Part shown: positions 51,870 through 59,720 of the stretch, piece after piece
How positions within the stretch are numbered: the first letter of the stretch is position 1
How the letters are laid out: each line of letters begins with the position of its first letter
Notes under the pieces: generated by a model
The model's input: only the letters and a program-made list of their open reading frames with translations
Database searches by the model: none
Told to the model about the DNA's origin: nothing
Made by a program: the position numbers and the translations under genes
From: Chloroflexota bacterium
Lineage (GTDB): Bacteria; Chloroflexota; Anaerolineae; Aggregatilineales; Phototrophicaceae
NCBI GenBank assembly: GCA_028875245.1
Contig: JAPPEU010000019.1
Location: 62,001-126,000 of the forward strand
Reading direction: 5' to 3'
DNA: 64,000 nucleotides

Positions 51870-53468
51870 ATGCAATCAGCAGATGAATTTGATGTCATCA
51901 TCGTTGGCGCCGGCATCTCCGGCCTGTACATGCTTTATCGCATGAGGCGGCTCGGCTTGTCGGTCCGCGTCATTGAGGCCGGGGGCGGCCTTGGCGGCAC
52001 CTGGTATTGGAATCGCTATCCCGGCGCGCGTTGCGATACGGACACCTTGGAGTATTCCTACAGCTTTGATGAAGATCTCCAGCAGGAGTGGGAGTGGCCC
52101 GAGCGCTACCCCACCCAGCCCGAAATACTCAAGTACCTCAATCATGTCGCCGATCGCTTTGAGCTGCGCCGCGATATTGTTTTCGACACCCGGGTCGAAG
52201 CGGCGCATTATGATGAAGCCGGCAGCCGTTGGCGGGTCGCCACCGATGACGGCGCTGAAATGGCGGCCCGATTTCTGGTGATGGCCACGGGCAGCATTTC
52301 CGCGCCCAACATACCGGCCATCGACGGGATGGACAGCTTCCGCGGGCCCATCCACCATACCGCGCGCTGGCCGCATGAAGGCGTAGACTTGAGCGGCAAG
52401 CGGGTGGGCATCATTGGCACCGGCTCGTCTGCGGTACAGGCGATTCCGGTCATCGCCGAGCAGGCGGCGCAGTTGACGGTTTTTCAGCGCTCGCCGCAAT
52501 GGTCTGTGCCGGCGCATAATCGCCCGTCTGATCCCGAAATGGTGGCCGAGATCAAAGCCGATTATGCCGGCTTTCGCGCGCGCAATCGGCTGGAATCGGG
52601 CGCGCAATTGTCGCACATCCCCGCCAATGATTTTTCGGCGCTGGAGCTGAGCGAGGAAGAACGGGAGCGCGTTTTAGAGGAGCGTTGGGAGCTGGGGGGC
52701 TTTCCCTTCTTCGGCGCCTTCAATGACATTACGGTCAATCCTGACAGCAACAAAGCGACAGCGGACTTCGTGCGCGGCAAAATCCGCGCGATTGTGAAAG
52801 ATCCCTCTCTTGTTGAAATGCTAACCCCCGACTATACGATTCATTGCAAACGCCCCGTGCTCGATAGCGGTTACTTCGAGACATACAATCGAGCCAATGT
52901 GTTGCTCGTCGATATTAATGCCGCGCCCATTCAGGCGATCACGCCTGATGGCATCCGAACCTCTGACGCTGATTATGACCTCGACCTCATCGTGCTCGCC
53001 ACCGGCTTCGACGCTATGACCGGCGCCTTGCTTCGGATTGACATCCGCGGTCGCAATGGGCGGCCCCTCAGCGAAACATGGGCGGCCGGGCCGGTCAATT
53101 ACCTCGGCCTGCAAGTGTCCGGCTTTCCTAACCTCTTTACGATAACGGGGCCGGGCAGCCCGTCGGTGTTGACGAATATGGTGGTGGCCATTGAGCAGCA
53201 CGTCGAATGGGTGACGGACTGCATTGCCTTTATGGTCGAAAACGCCCATGCCAGCATCGAGGCGACCGAGGAAGCGCAGAATGCTTGGGTCGCGCATGTC
53301 AATGAGGTGGCGAATGCGACCTTGTGGGTGTCCTGCCAGAATTGGTATCAGGGCTATAACATTCCCGGCAAGCCGCGGGTTTTCATGCCATTGCCCGGCT
53401 TCCCGCCCTATGTTGAAAAGTGTGAGGAGGTCGCTGCCAAGGGCTACGAGGGCTTTACTTTGTCCTAG
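51870..53468 (+). CDS. FAD-dependent Baeyer-Villiger-type monooxygenase
   Basis: 532 residues. FAD-binding GAGISGLYMLYRMRRLG near the start, then GGTWYWNRYPGARCDTDTLE, seen as GGTWYWNRYPGARCD. The Baeyer-Villiger fingerprint FxGxxxHxxxWP is present as FRGPIHHTARWP, and the NADPH site is GKRVGIIGTGSSAVQ. The C-terminal half has LIVLATGFDAMTG. Full length for a cyclohexanone-monooxygenase-like enzyme, which inserts oxygen next to a ketone using NADPH and O2. The preceding SDR could supply the ketone. Confidence 0.94.
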   Translation: MQSADEFDVIIVGAGISGLYMLYRMRRLGLSVRVIEAGGGLGGTWYWNRYPGARCDTDTLEYSYSFDEDLQQEWEWPERYPTQPEILKYLNHVADRFELRRDIVFDTRVEAAHYDEAGSRWRVATDDGAEMAARFLVMATGSISAPNIPAIDGMDSFRGPIHHTARWPHEGVDLSGKRVGIIGTGSSAVQAIPVIAEQAAQLTVFQRSPQWSVPAHNRPSDPEMVAEIKADYAGFRARNRLESGAQLSHIPANDFSALELSEEERERVLEERWELGGFPFFGAFNDITVNPDSNKATADFVRGKIRAIVKDPSLVEMLTPDYTIHCKRPVLDSGYFETYNRANVLLVDINAAPIQAITPDGIRTSDADYDLDLIVLATGFDAMTGALLRIDIRGRNGRPLSETWAAGPVNYLGLQVSGFPNLFTITGPGSPSVLTNMVVAIEQHVEWVTDCIAFMVENAHASIEATEEAQNAWVAHVNEVANATLWVSCQNWYQGYNIPGKPRVFMPLPGFPPYVEKCEEVAAKGYEGFTLS

Positions 53469-53502
53469 ATTGGGCAGCGGTCTTGAACAGGTTCACGCTG
53501 AG

Positions 53503-53778
53503 TCAATCCGCCTTATTCTCGCTTGCTTGATCGTCTGCCTTGTCAGATAGGCGAACTAAAGTTTCGCGTTGATCCCGATTTTGCAGGAGACGTACGCTGT
53601 CTAATTCTAACAGTGCCTTGTAAATCTCCGCCCGCACTTCGTTACTAATGTCTCGACGAAGCTGTTCGTGCTTGGCGTTGTCCTGATCTTCAGCCCACTT
53701 GTAAAATACAAACAGCGCTGACAGAAATGCGGCAATGGATCCGACCAAAGCTGCGAGTGTGCCAAGATCTAAGTTCAT
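53503..53778 (-). CDS. Small membrane-anchored coiled-coil protein
   Basis: 91 residues with one N-terminal helix (LAALVGSIAAFLSALFVFY) and a charged helical tail (HEQLRRDISNEVRAEIYKAL). Its ATG directly abuts the stop (TAA) of the upstream small gene, so the two are probably cotranscribed. No family recognised. Confidence 0.65.
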   Translation of the reverse strand: MNLDLGTLAALVGSIAAFLSALFVFYKWAEDQDNAKHEQLRRDISNEVRAEIYKALLELDSVRLLQNRDQRETLVRLSDKADDQASENKAD

Positions 53779-53913
53779 TTAACCTGTCAGCCGGACCACT
53801 ACAACGCTCATCAGGAATAAAGCGATGATAAGCATTGTACTTGCCCACACCAACACAAAAGCAGTTGAGAATAAACGACGCCGCCCTGGTGAAGCCTTTT
53901 CAGAGTTTTTCAT
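53779..53913 (-). CDS. Very small single-helix membrane protein
   Basis: 44 residues from ATG 53913, chosen for AAGGAAG 8 bases upstream. Basic N-terminus (KNSEKASPGRRRLF) then one membrane helix (VLVWASTMLIIALFLMSVVV). Abuts the 91-residue gene. Function unknown. Confidence 0.6.
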   Translation of the reverse strand: MKNSEKASPGRRRLFSTAFVLVWASTMLIIALFLMSVVVVRLTG

Positions 53914-54073
53914 TGTGTGACTTCCTTTCAGGATACGGAACCACACGACGCCTCGCAGAACGATTGCATGGCATGTGAGAATAGCCTGCAGTGCTGTACT
54001 CAATGCTGTCTGTGTCATCTCTGCACCACTACAATATCATAACGACACTGTTTGTTCAAGAATTCGCTGCTGT

Positions 54074-54210
54074 GGAAGTGTATCCCTTTCGGTGGAAACA
54101 AAAAAACTTTACCACCGAGGACACCGAGAAACGTAGACTATATGCAATTTCTTTGTGTCCTTCTTTCCTTTGTGGTGAAAATGAATTTCCACCGACTTCG
54201 ATACACTACC
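54074..54210. mobile_element. 137-bp MITE, copy 2
   Basis: 135 of 137 bases match copy 1 at 33759. Ends GGAAGTGTATC and GATACACTACC. Flanked by the 8-bp direct repeat GCTGCTGT at 54066-54073 and 54211-54218, a different target from copy 1, which shows independent insertion. Confidence 0.94.
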
Positions 54211-54298
54211 GCTGCTGTTTCCCCACTAACAGGCCAGCAGCCAGGCAATAAAGGTGTATAGTTCCAAAAAGCTAACCGGCAGATCCGAGATAGAGTAT

Positions 54299-55588
54299 AT
54301 GATCGAACAGACAACCCCCGAAGATGTCGGCTTATGCGCCGAACGCCTGGGCAGAATCGCCGCTCATTTCAAGCGCTACGTCGATGACGGGCGGCTGCCA
54401 GGTTATCTCGTCCTCGTCGCGCGGCGGGGCAAAGCGGCATATCTGCATCATTATGGCGCCCGCGATGTCGAAGCCGGGCTTCCGGTCGAAGAAGACAGCA
54501 TCTTCCGCATCTATTCCATGACGAAGCCGATCGTGTCGGTCGGCCTGCTGCTGCTCTACGAGCGCGGCCTGCTGCAGTTGGATGATCCGGCGTCCGAGTA
54601 CTTGCCGGCGCTCGCGCAGCTGGATGTATTCGAATCGGGCGACGCAGATCGTTACCAGACGGTCCCGGCCGAGCGCGAGATGACCATCCGCGACTTGCTG
54701 ACGCATACGGCCGGCTTGACCTATGGTCATTTGCATGCGCATCCAGTCGACGCCATGTATCGGCAGCGCAATTTCTTCGCCGATCCGGCCATGACCCGGG
54801 CTGATTTCATCGGCCAGCTTGCTGAGCTGCCGCTTTTGTTTTCGCCGGGAACGCGCTGGAATTACAGCGTGGCGACCGATGTGCTCGGCTGCATCATTGA
54901 GGTCGTCTCGGGTCAATCGCTGGCTCGCTTTTTGACTGACGAGATCTTCGCGCCGCTGGGCATGGCCGATAGCGGCTTTTCTGTTTCGCCTGCGCAAGTC
55001 GGACGCTTCGCCGCCAATTACGAGCGCGATAGCGCCGGCTTCCGCCTCATTGACAAGCCCAGCGAAAGCACATACCTGAGGCAGCCAGCGCTCTGTTCCG
55101 GCGGCGGCGGGCTGGTCTCGACGGCGAGCGATTACCTCCGCTTCAGCCAGATGCTGCTCAACGAGGGCGAGCTCGATGGCGCGCGCATTCTGGGGCGCAA
55201 AACGGTCGAGTTGATGACCGGCAATCACCTGCCCGGCAACTGTGATCTGTCCGGCATGGGTTACCTGCTAGCCAGCGAAACGCGGCCCGAAGGCATTGGC
55301 ATGGGTCTCGGCGCGCGTTACAATTTGCGCCGTGGCGGCCGCCGCGCGCGGACAGTTCACGATGGCGTCGGCTTCGGCTTGGGCGGCTACGTCTTGCTCG
55401 ACGCGGCCGCGGCTCAGATCCTGGGCTCGCCCGGCGAGTTCGGCTGGGGCGGCGCGGCCAGTACAACCTTCTGGATCGACGCGCGCGAAGAGTTGACAGC
55501 CATTTTCCTGACTCAACTGATGCCCTCGTCATCCTATCCTATAAGGCGCGAGCTGCGCGTACTGGTGAATCAGGCGGTCGTCGATTGA
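54299..55588 (+). CDS. Serine hydrolase, beta-lactamase class C / esterase family
   Basis: 429 residues from ATG 54299 (GTG 54254 is a possible longer start). The Ser-x-x-Lys motif is SMTK in FRIYSMTKPIVS, the Tyr motif is YSV in WNYSVATDVLG, and GFGLGGYV stands near the third motif. The family includes beta-lactamases, D-aminopeptidases and EstB-type esterases; large stand-alone members of this kind are usually esterases. No clear signal peptide. Preceded by the MITE. Confidence 0.9.
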   Translation: MIEQTTPEDVGLCAERLGRIAAHFKRYVDDGRLPGYLVLVARRGKAAYLHHYGARDVEAGLPVEEDSIFRIYSMTKPIVSVGLLLLYERGLLQLDDPASEYLPALAQLDVFESGDADRYQTVPAEREMTIRDLLTHTAGLTYGHLHAHPVDAMYRQRNFFADPAMTRADFIGQLAELPLLFSPGTRWNYSVATDVLGCIIEVVSGQSLARFLTDEIFAPLGMADSGFSVSPAQVGRFAANYERDSAGFRLIDKPSESTYLRQPALCSGGGGLVSTASDYLRFSQMLLNEGELDGARILGRKTVELMTGNHLPGNCDLSGMGYLLASETRPEGIGMGLGARYNLRRGGRRARTVHDGVGFGLGGYVLLDAAAAQILGSPGEFGWGGAASTTFWIDAREELTAIFLTQLMPSSSYPIRRELRVLVNQAVVD

Positions 55589-55631
55589 GCAGCTCAAAGT
55601 AAGCATTTGAGATCTTGCTATTCAGCGAATT

Positions 55632-55678
55632 GTAGGGGCGTTTGATCCGCTGTGTCTACGCGCGGCGCTGAAACGCCC
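55632..55678. repeat. 47-bp GTAGGGGCGTTTGA repeat (copy 3)
   Basis: GTAGGGGCGTTTGATCCGCT then GTGTCTACGCGCGGCGCTGA and AACGCCC; close to the copies at 23950 and 49844. Confidence 0.75.
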
Positions 55679-55702
55679 AAAGGGTAGATAGATCTGATTG
55701 GG

Positions 55703-55767
55703 CTTTCTCTGTGTTCTCTTATTTAATGAACCTGCCAAATTCCATCTGCAATCATAGCGAAATTTGT
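55703..55767 (-). repeat. 60-bp dispersed repeat (copy 2, inverted)
   Basis: On the minus strand it reads ATGATTGCAGATGGAATTTG, GCAGGTTCATTAAATAAGAG and AACACAGAGA, matching 27563-27624 with a few changes. Confidence 0.75.
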
Positions 55768-55859
55768 GAGGGCGAGAGACGGTCAGTGTCTACGCGACCC
55801 TTGTCTCGCCCTAAACCTCGCGCTATCGCATGGACGGGCGTTTCAGCGAAACGCCCCTG
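55768..55859. repeat. Two GGGCGA/GGGCGT palindromes
   Basis: GAGGGCGAGA ... TGTCTCGCCCT (55768-55812) and ACGGGCGTTTCAGCGAAACG followed by CCCCTG (55833-55859). They follow the 60-bp repeat directly. Confidence 0.7.
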
Positions 55860-55869
55860 TTTTCTTTGC

Positions 55870-56590
55870 CAAGATGCACATTTGAGTCTAACTTTAAGCT
55901 CGCCACTGTGCAAAATTGACGAGATTCCTTGTGAGTTGTCACGAGATTCATTAGACTCATGTTGGCAGTGGAGAACACCTCTCGCTCCTTGAGATGCCGA
56001 TGAAACTGAAGCGGCAAGCTCCTTCTGTAGACTGTGTCATCCGGAGAATTGTCGTCACGCATGCGGCTGAGACCGCCCAAAACAGGTTAAGCCATTGAGC
56101 TGACAAAGCCGGTGCGCTGCCATATCTAAAGTCGTGACGGGAAGTGCCAGAATGGATAGCAACCAGCGTGTCAGCGCTGCGGCATTGTTCGTCGATGAGG
56201 TGACGTACGAGGTAACTGCTGGTTGTGATGTCGACAACGGGCCGGGTACAAACGCGCCACGAATGCGCTCGCCCATAAGATCGCAAGTCGCTGTGGTACA
56301 TGGGGCGGGCTGGCGGTCAAATGTATTCTCCTCACGGACTCGCTCAGATACCGAACGCATCCACCGAACAAAGCCACAAGTGAAACAGGCAAAGGCTTTT
56401 GCGTGGGCGGCGGCATCGTCGCGCGTGTGTCTACAGATTCCTGTTTTTGAGGGTTCGTAATTTTGTGTGAGCCGAGTTGTCACTCGCGAGCGGCTGTAGC
56501 TAGTTTTGGCGCATGACTAACCTGCAACCACTTGACTTCTACTATTTATCAACGCGAAATAGATCTTTGTCAGCTTTGCACTGGAGAAAA
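55870..56590. other. Gene-poor stretch, nothing recognised
   Basis: About 700 bases between repeats and the enolase-superfamily gene. Open frames exist on both strands (for example 56055-56483 minus) but none starts with a ribosome site, shows a family motif or has the codon pattern of neighbouring genes. It may be decayed coding DNA. Confidence 0.5.
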
Positions 56591-56594
56591 AACG

Positions 56595-57719
56595 ATGAAA
56601 GTTACCGGCCTTGAAACCATCCTCGTTCGCAATATCGAGCCCTACATCGGCGGGCGATACTGGTTGTTTGTACAGCTCAAGACCGATGAAGGCATCATCG
56701 GCTTGGGCGAACGGCCGACGATGCACGCCGTCGACCTGGGCCCGCAGATCAGCATGATCGAAGACCTCTGCGAGCAGTTTGTCATCGGTCAGAATCCTTT
56801 TGACATCGAACGGATTTGGCAGACGATCTACGCGTCGCGGCATGACTGGCGGCATCCCGGCCTGTATATGACGCCGGGCCTCAGCGCCATCGAAATGGCA
56901 TTGTGGGATATCGTCGGCAAAGCGACGGATCAACCTATTTACAATCTCTTGGGCGGGAAAATGCGCGATCGGCTGCGCGCTTATGCTTATATGCCGACCG
57001 AAGGCGTTTGGGAGAATCCGGAAAAAGCGGGCGAGATCGCCATCAAGCTGGTGGAAGACGGCAACAGCGCTTGCAAGCTCGATCCTTTCACGCCGCTCTT
57101 TCCGCAGCCGCGCGATTTCTCGCTGAAGACGATTCGCCATGTCGCCAAGATCTTCCGCGCGATACGCGATGCCGTCGGCGATGAATTGGAAGTTGGCATC
57201 GGGACGCACGGGCAGTTCAGCACCGCCGTCGCCATCCGCGTCGCCAAAGAGCTGGAGGAATTCAGCCCCTTCTGGTTTGAGGAGCCGGTCCCGCCGGAGA
57301 ATATCGATGAGATGGCGCGCGTGGCCGCGCATACCAGCATTCCAATCGCCACTGGTGAACGGCTGGTCACCAAATTCGAATTTGCCGAGCTGCTCAAAAA
57401 ACAGGCGGCGCAGATTCTGCAGCTTGATGTGGGGCAGTGTGGCGGCATCCTGGAGGCGAAGAAAATCGCGGGCATGGCCGAGGCCCATTACGCCATGATC
57501 GCGCCCCACATGTATTGCGGGCCGGTCGCCGCCGCCGCTGCCGTGCAGCTTGACACCTGCTCGCCCAACTTCCTCATTCAGGAGTACAACGGCGCGGGGC
57601 TGCACAGCGATATCCTCAAAGAGCCGATTCGCTTTGAGAAGGGCTTCATCACGCCGCCGACCGGGCCGGGCTTGGGCATCGAATTGGACGAGGCGGTTGT
57701 CAAGAAGCGACTGGCTTAA
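56595..57719 (+). CDS. Mandelate racemase/muconate lactonizing enzyme family dehydratase
   Basis: 374 residues from ATG 56595, with GGAG 10 bases upstream. Enolase-superfamily features: PGLSAIEMALWDIVGKA and PIYNLLGG in the capping/barrel region, Lys/Asp in SACKLDPF, EVGIGTHGQFSTAVA, FWFEEPVPPENI (metal Glu), IPIATGERL (metal Glu) and IAPHMYCGPVA (His base). These fit acid-sugar dehydratases such as galactonate-type enzymes, but the sugar is uncertain. Followed 29 bases later by an SDR, a common pairing in sugar-acid catabolism. Confidence 0.93.
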   Translation: MKVTGLETILVRNIEPYIGGRYWLFVQLKTDEGIIGLGERPTMHAVDLGPQISMIEDLCEQFVIGQNPFDIERIWQTIYASRHDWRHPGLYMTPGLSAIEMALWDIVGKATDQPIYNLLGGKMRDRLRAYAYMPTEGVWENPEKAGEIAIKLVEDGNSACKLDPFTPLFPQPRDFSLKTIRHVAKIFRAIRDAVGDELEVGIGTHGQFSTAVAIRVAKELEEFSPFWFEEPVPPENIDEMARVAAHTSIPIATGERLVTKFEFAELLKKQAAQILQLDVGQCGGILEAKKIAGMAEAHYAMIAPHMYCGPVAAAAAVQLDTCSPNFLIQEYNGAGLHSDILKEPIRFEKGFITPPTGPGLGIELDEAVVKKRLA

Positions 57720-57748
57720 GCCATGCCGAGGGGAAACCGCGGGAAGCA

Positions 57749-58510
57749 ATGATGTTTGCTGACAGATTTCAAGGACAGGCCGCCATCGTAACGGGCAGCG
57801 GCAGCGGGATTGGCCTGGCTGTCGGCACGCGGTTAGCGCGAGAAGGCGGCAGCGTCCTGTTGGCGGATAAGGACGAGGCGGCGCTCGCGCTGGCCGAAGC
57901 GGCCTTGGGCGGTGTCCCCGGCCGGGTCGAAATGATGCGGGCTGATATCACCGAAGAAGCCGATGTGCGCGGCTTGGTTGAGACCGCTGTCGACCGGTTT
58001 GGCGGCTTGGATGTGGTCGTGAACAGCGCCGGCATCACGGGGAAGACCGGCGTCGACATCCTGGATTATGATTTGCCGTCTTTCCGCGCGGTCCTTGATG
58101 TCAATTTGATCGGTTCCTTTCTGGTCACAAAATATGCGCTGGGAGCGATGTTGCCGCGTGGCTATGGGCGCATCCTGCTGCTCGCCTCCATCGCCGGTAA
58201 AGAAGGCAATCCAGGCATGGCTGGCTACTCGGTCTCCAAAGCGGGCGTCATTGGCTTGGCGAAGGCCATCGGCAAGGAATACGCCCATACGGCGATTACG
58301 GTCAACGCATTGGCCCCGGCCCTCATCGCCACCCCGCTGATTTTGGGCGCGGCTGAAGAGTCGCTCAATTATATGACCAGCAAGATCCCGATGGGACGCT
58401 TGGGAACTGTGGAGGAAGCGGCGGCCATCGCCTGCTGGATTGTCTCCGGCGAAGCTTCGTTCAACACGGGCGCCGTGTTTGATCTTTCCGGCGGCCGCGC
58501 GACCTATTAG
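57749..58510 (+). CDS. Short-chain dehydrogenase/reductase
   Basis: 253 residues, classical SDR. VTGSGSGIGLAVG is the cofactor motif, VVNSAGITGK the NNAG equivalent (Asn-Ser-Ala-Gly), Ser in LLASIAGKEG and the catalytic YSVSKAG. C-terminal DLSGGRATY. GGGAAG precedes two adjacent ATGs (57749, 57752). It probably oxidises the product of the preceding dehydratase or a related sugar. Confidence 0.92.
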   Translation: MMFADRFQGQAAIVTGSGSGIGLAVGTRLAREGGSVLLADKDEAALALAEAALGGVPGRVEMMRADITEEADVRGLVETAVDRFGGLDVVVNSAGITGKTGVDILDYDLPSFRAVLDVNLIGSFLVTKYALGAMLPRGYGRILLLASIAGKEGNPGMAGYSVSKAGVIGLAKAIGKEYAHTAITVNALAPALIATPLILGAAEESLNYMTSKIPMGRLGTVEEAAAIACWIVSGEASFNTGAVFDLSGGRATY

Positions 58511-58557
58511 CCGCCTGTTTAGACGCGCTCACCCGCCCGCTTCCATTAGCGATCCCA

Positions 58558-59025
58558 CAGGCCGTGCTCGGGCCGTCGATCTTGGCCGCCTCGATCAGCT
58601 CGGCCGGGATGTTCTGCAGACCGGTGTAAAGCACCGGAGCGACGAAGGATGTCGTCAGCCAGATATTGGCAAAGCCACCGAAAATAGCACGATATCCCGA
58701 TCGTCCAGCCAGGAAATATCGCTCGCGTCGGCGATGATGCCCAGCGTCTCCAGTATGTGATTGACGATGCCGATGTTGTCGATCAGCATGAAGCGCCAGA
58801 GCAAGCCGGCGACGATCGGCGGGATTATCAGCGGGAAGGCGAAGATCGTGCGCAAGATTTCGGAGCGCCGCCCCAGCGCGTTGAAAAGCAGCGCCGCGCC
58901 GAAACCCAGGACGAATTCCGCGCCCAAAGCCATGATCGTGTAGTTGAGCGTCCGCCCGGCGGTCGCGCGCACGCGAGAGGAAGACAGCGCCTTGGCGTAG
59001 ATGCTCGGCGGATAATACTGAGCGA
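58558..59025 (-). pseudogene. Remnant of a sugar ABC permease (MalF type)
   Basis: Minus strand. A piece reading YYPPSIYAKALSSSRVRATA then TLNYTIMALGAEFVLGFG and IFAFPLIIPPIVAGLLWRFM runs to DIVLFSVALPISG and a stop at 58655. In another frame, translation continues GFANIWLTTSFVAPVLYTGL and QNIPAELIEAAKIDGPS, the EAA loop. A frameshift near 58670, an in-frame stop near 59030 and abrupt loss of the C-terminal third show it is dead. Confidence 0.88.
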
Positions 59026-59163
59026 ATCAGTGGCGATCCCGAGTTAGGATGGGAGCGCAGCGGGCTGGGGCAGGTTGTAATTCGACGTGATGGCGCGGCG
59101 GCCCGCGCGAACTATGCGTTTGAGGGGAGTGGTGAATATTGCGGATATGAATAGACTGGGTTT

Positions 59164-59343
59164 ATGATTAAATGTCCGCATTGCCAAGATACAGAGCAGC
59201 AAGTCAAAGCAGGCTTCAATCGATCAGGCAGCCAACTTTACAAATGCAAGCCCTGCAATCGTCGGTATACACCTGCCCCCTACGTGCCAATACCAGTCAA
59301 CTGCATATCCTGCAAAATAAGCGTCATAAGGTATGTCGTCTGA
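59164..59343 (+). pseudogene. Zinc-ribbon fragment of an IS transposase
   Basis: 59 codons: MIKCPHCQDTEQQVKAGFNR, then SGSQLYKCKPCNRRYTP. The CxxC...CKPC ribbon followed by RRYTP is the N-terminus typical of IS1/InsA-like or related transposases. The helix-turn-helix and catalytic parts are missing; the frame ends shortly after. A broken IS left-over. Confidence 0.7.
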
Positions 59344-59621
59344 AATTGAAAGTCGAATTCCACGCTGTCTGCCCACAAGACGCGGTCGCCACCTGGCGCC
59401 ATTAGCTAAACGGTCGCGGTGTGTACGCGCCTCTCGGCCTCGAACTCCGCCGTCCAGTGAGACACTAAGAGAGCTGGAGGATCAAAGAGAACCGACTCTG
59501 TATCCTCAAAACGACCAAAAGGGCTCGTCACTTGTAAGGTCGAAAATACATTTTCCAATCCAATCTCGCCGGAGTCATGAGGATGAACCTCAGTACATAG
59601 CAACGTCCAGTCATGACGCAT
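59290..59621 (-). pseudogene. Broken small protein gene, family uncertain
   Basis: Minus strand from ATG 59621. It reads MRHDWTLLCTEVHPHDSGEI and on to EFEAERRVHTATV, then TAG, then continues in the same frame LMAPGGDRVLWADSVEFDFQ and LTGIGT. The pattern (LLC...V, later PGG..LWADSVEFDF) resembles small DUF6941-like proteins, from memory and unverified. A single in-frame stop and overlap with the IS fragment suggest a decayed gene. Confidence 0.5.
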
Positions 59622-59720
59622 CGGTGTCGTCCCCGTCGGCTCAGGTCATCGTTGCCGTTCAAGTTTACTTGAGTATGAAGATTCCCGGCAAATTAGACAG
59701 CAAATCGCAAACCAGCCCAC

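Noticed and set aside
56055-56483. A 142-codon minus-strand frame in the gene-poor stretch
   Set aside because: No start signal, no motif, and overlapping frames of similar quality on both strands; not convincing as a gene.
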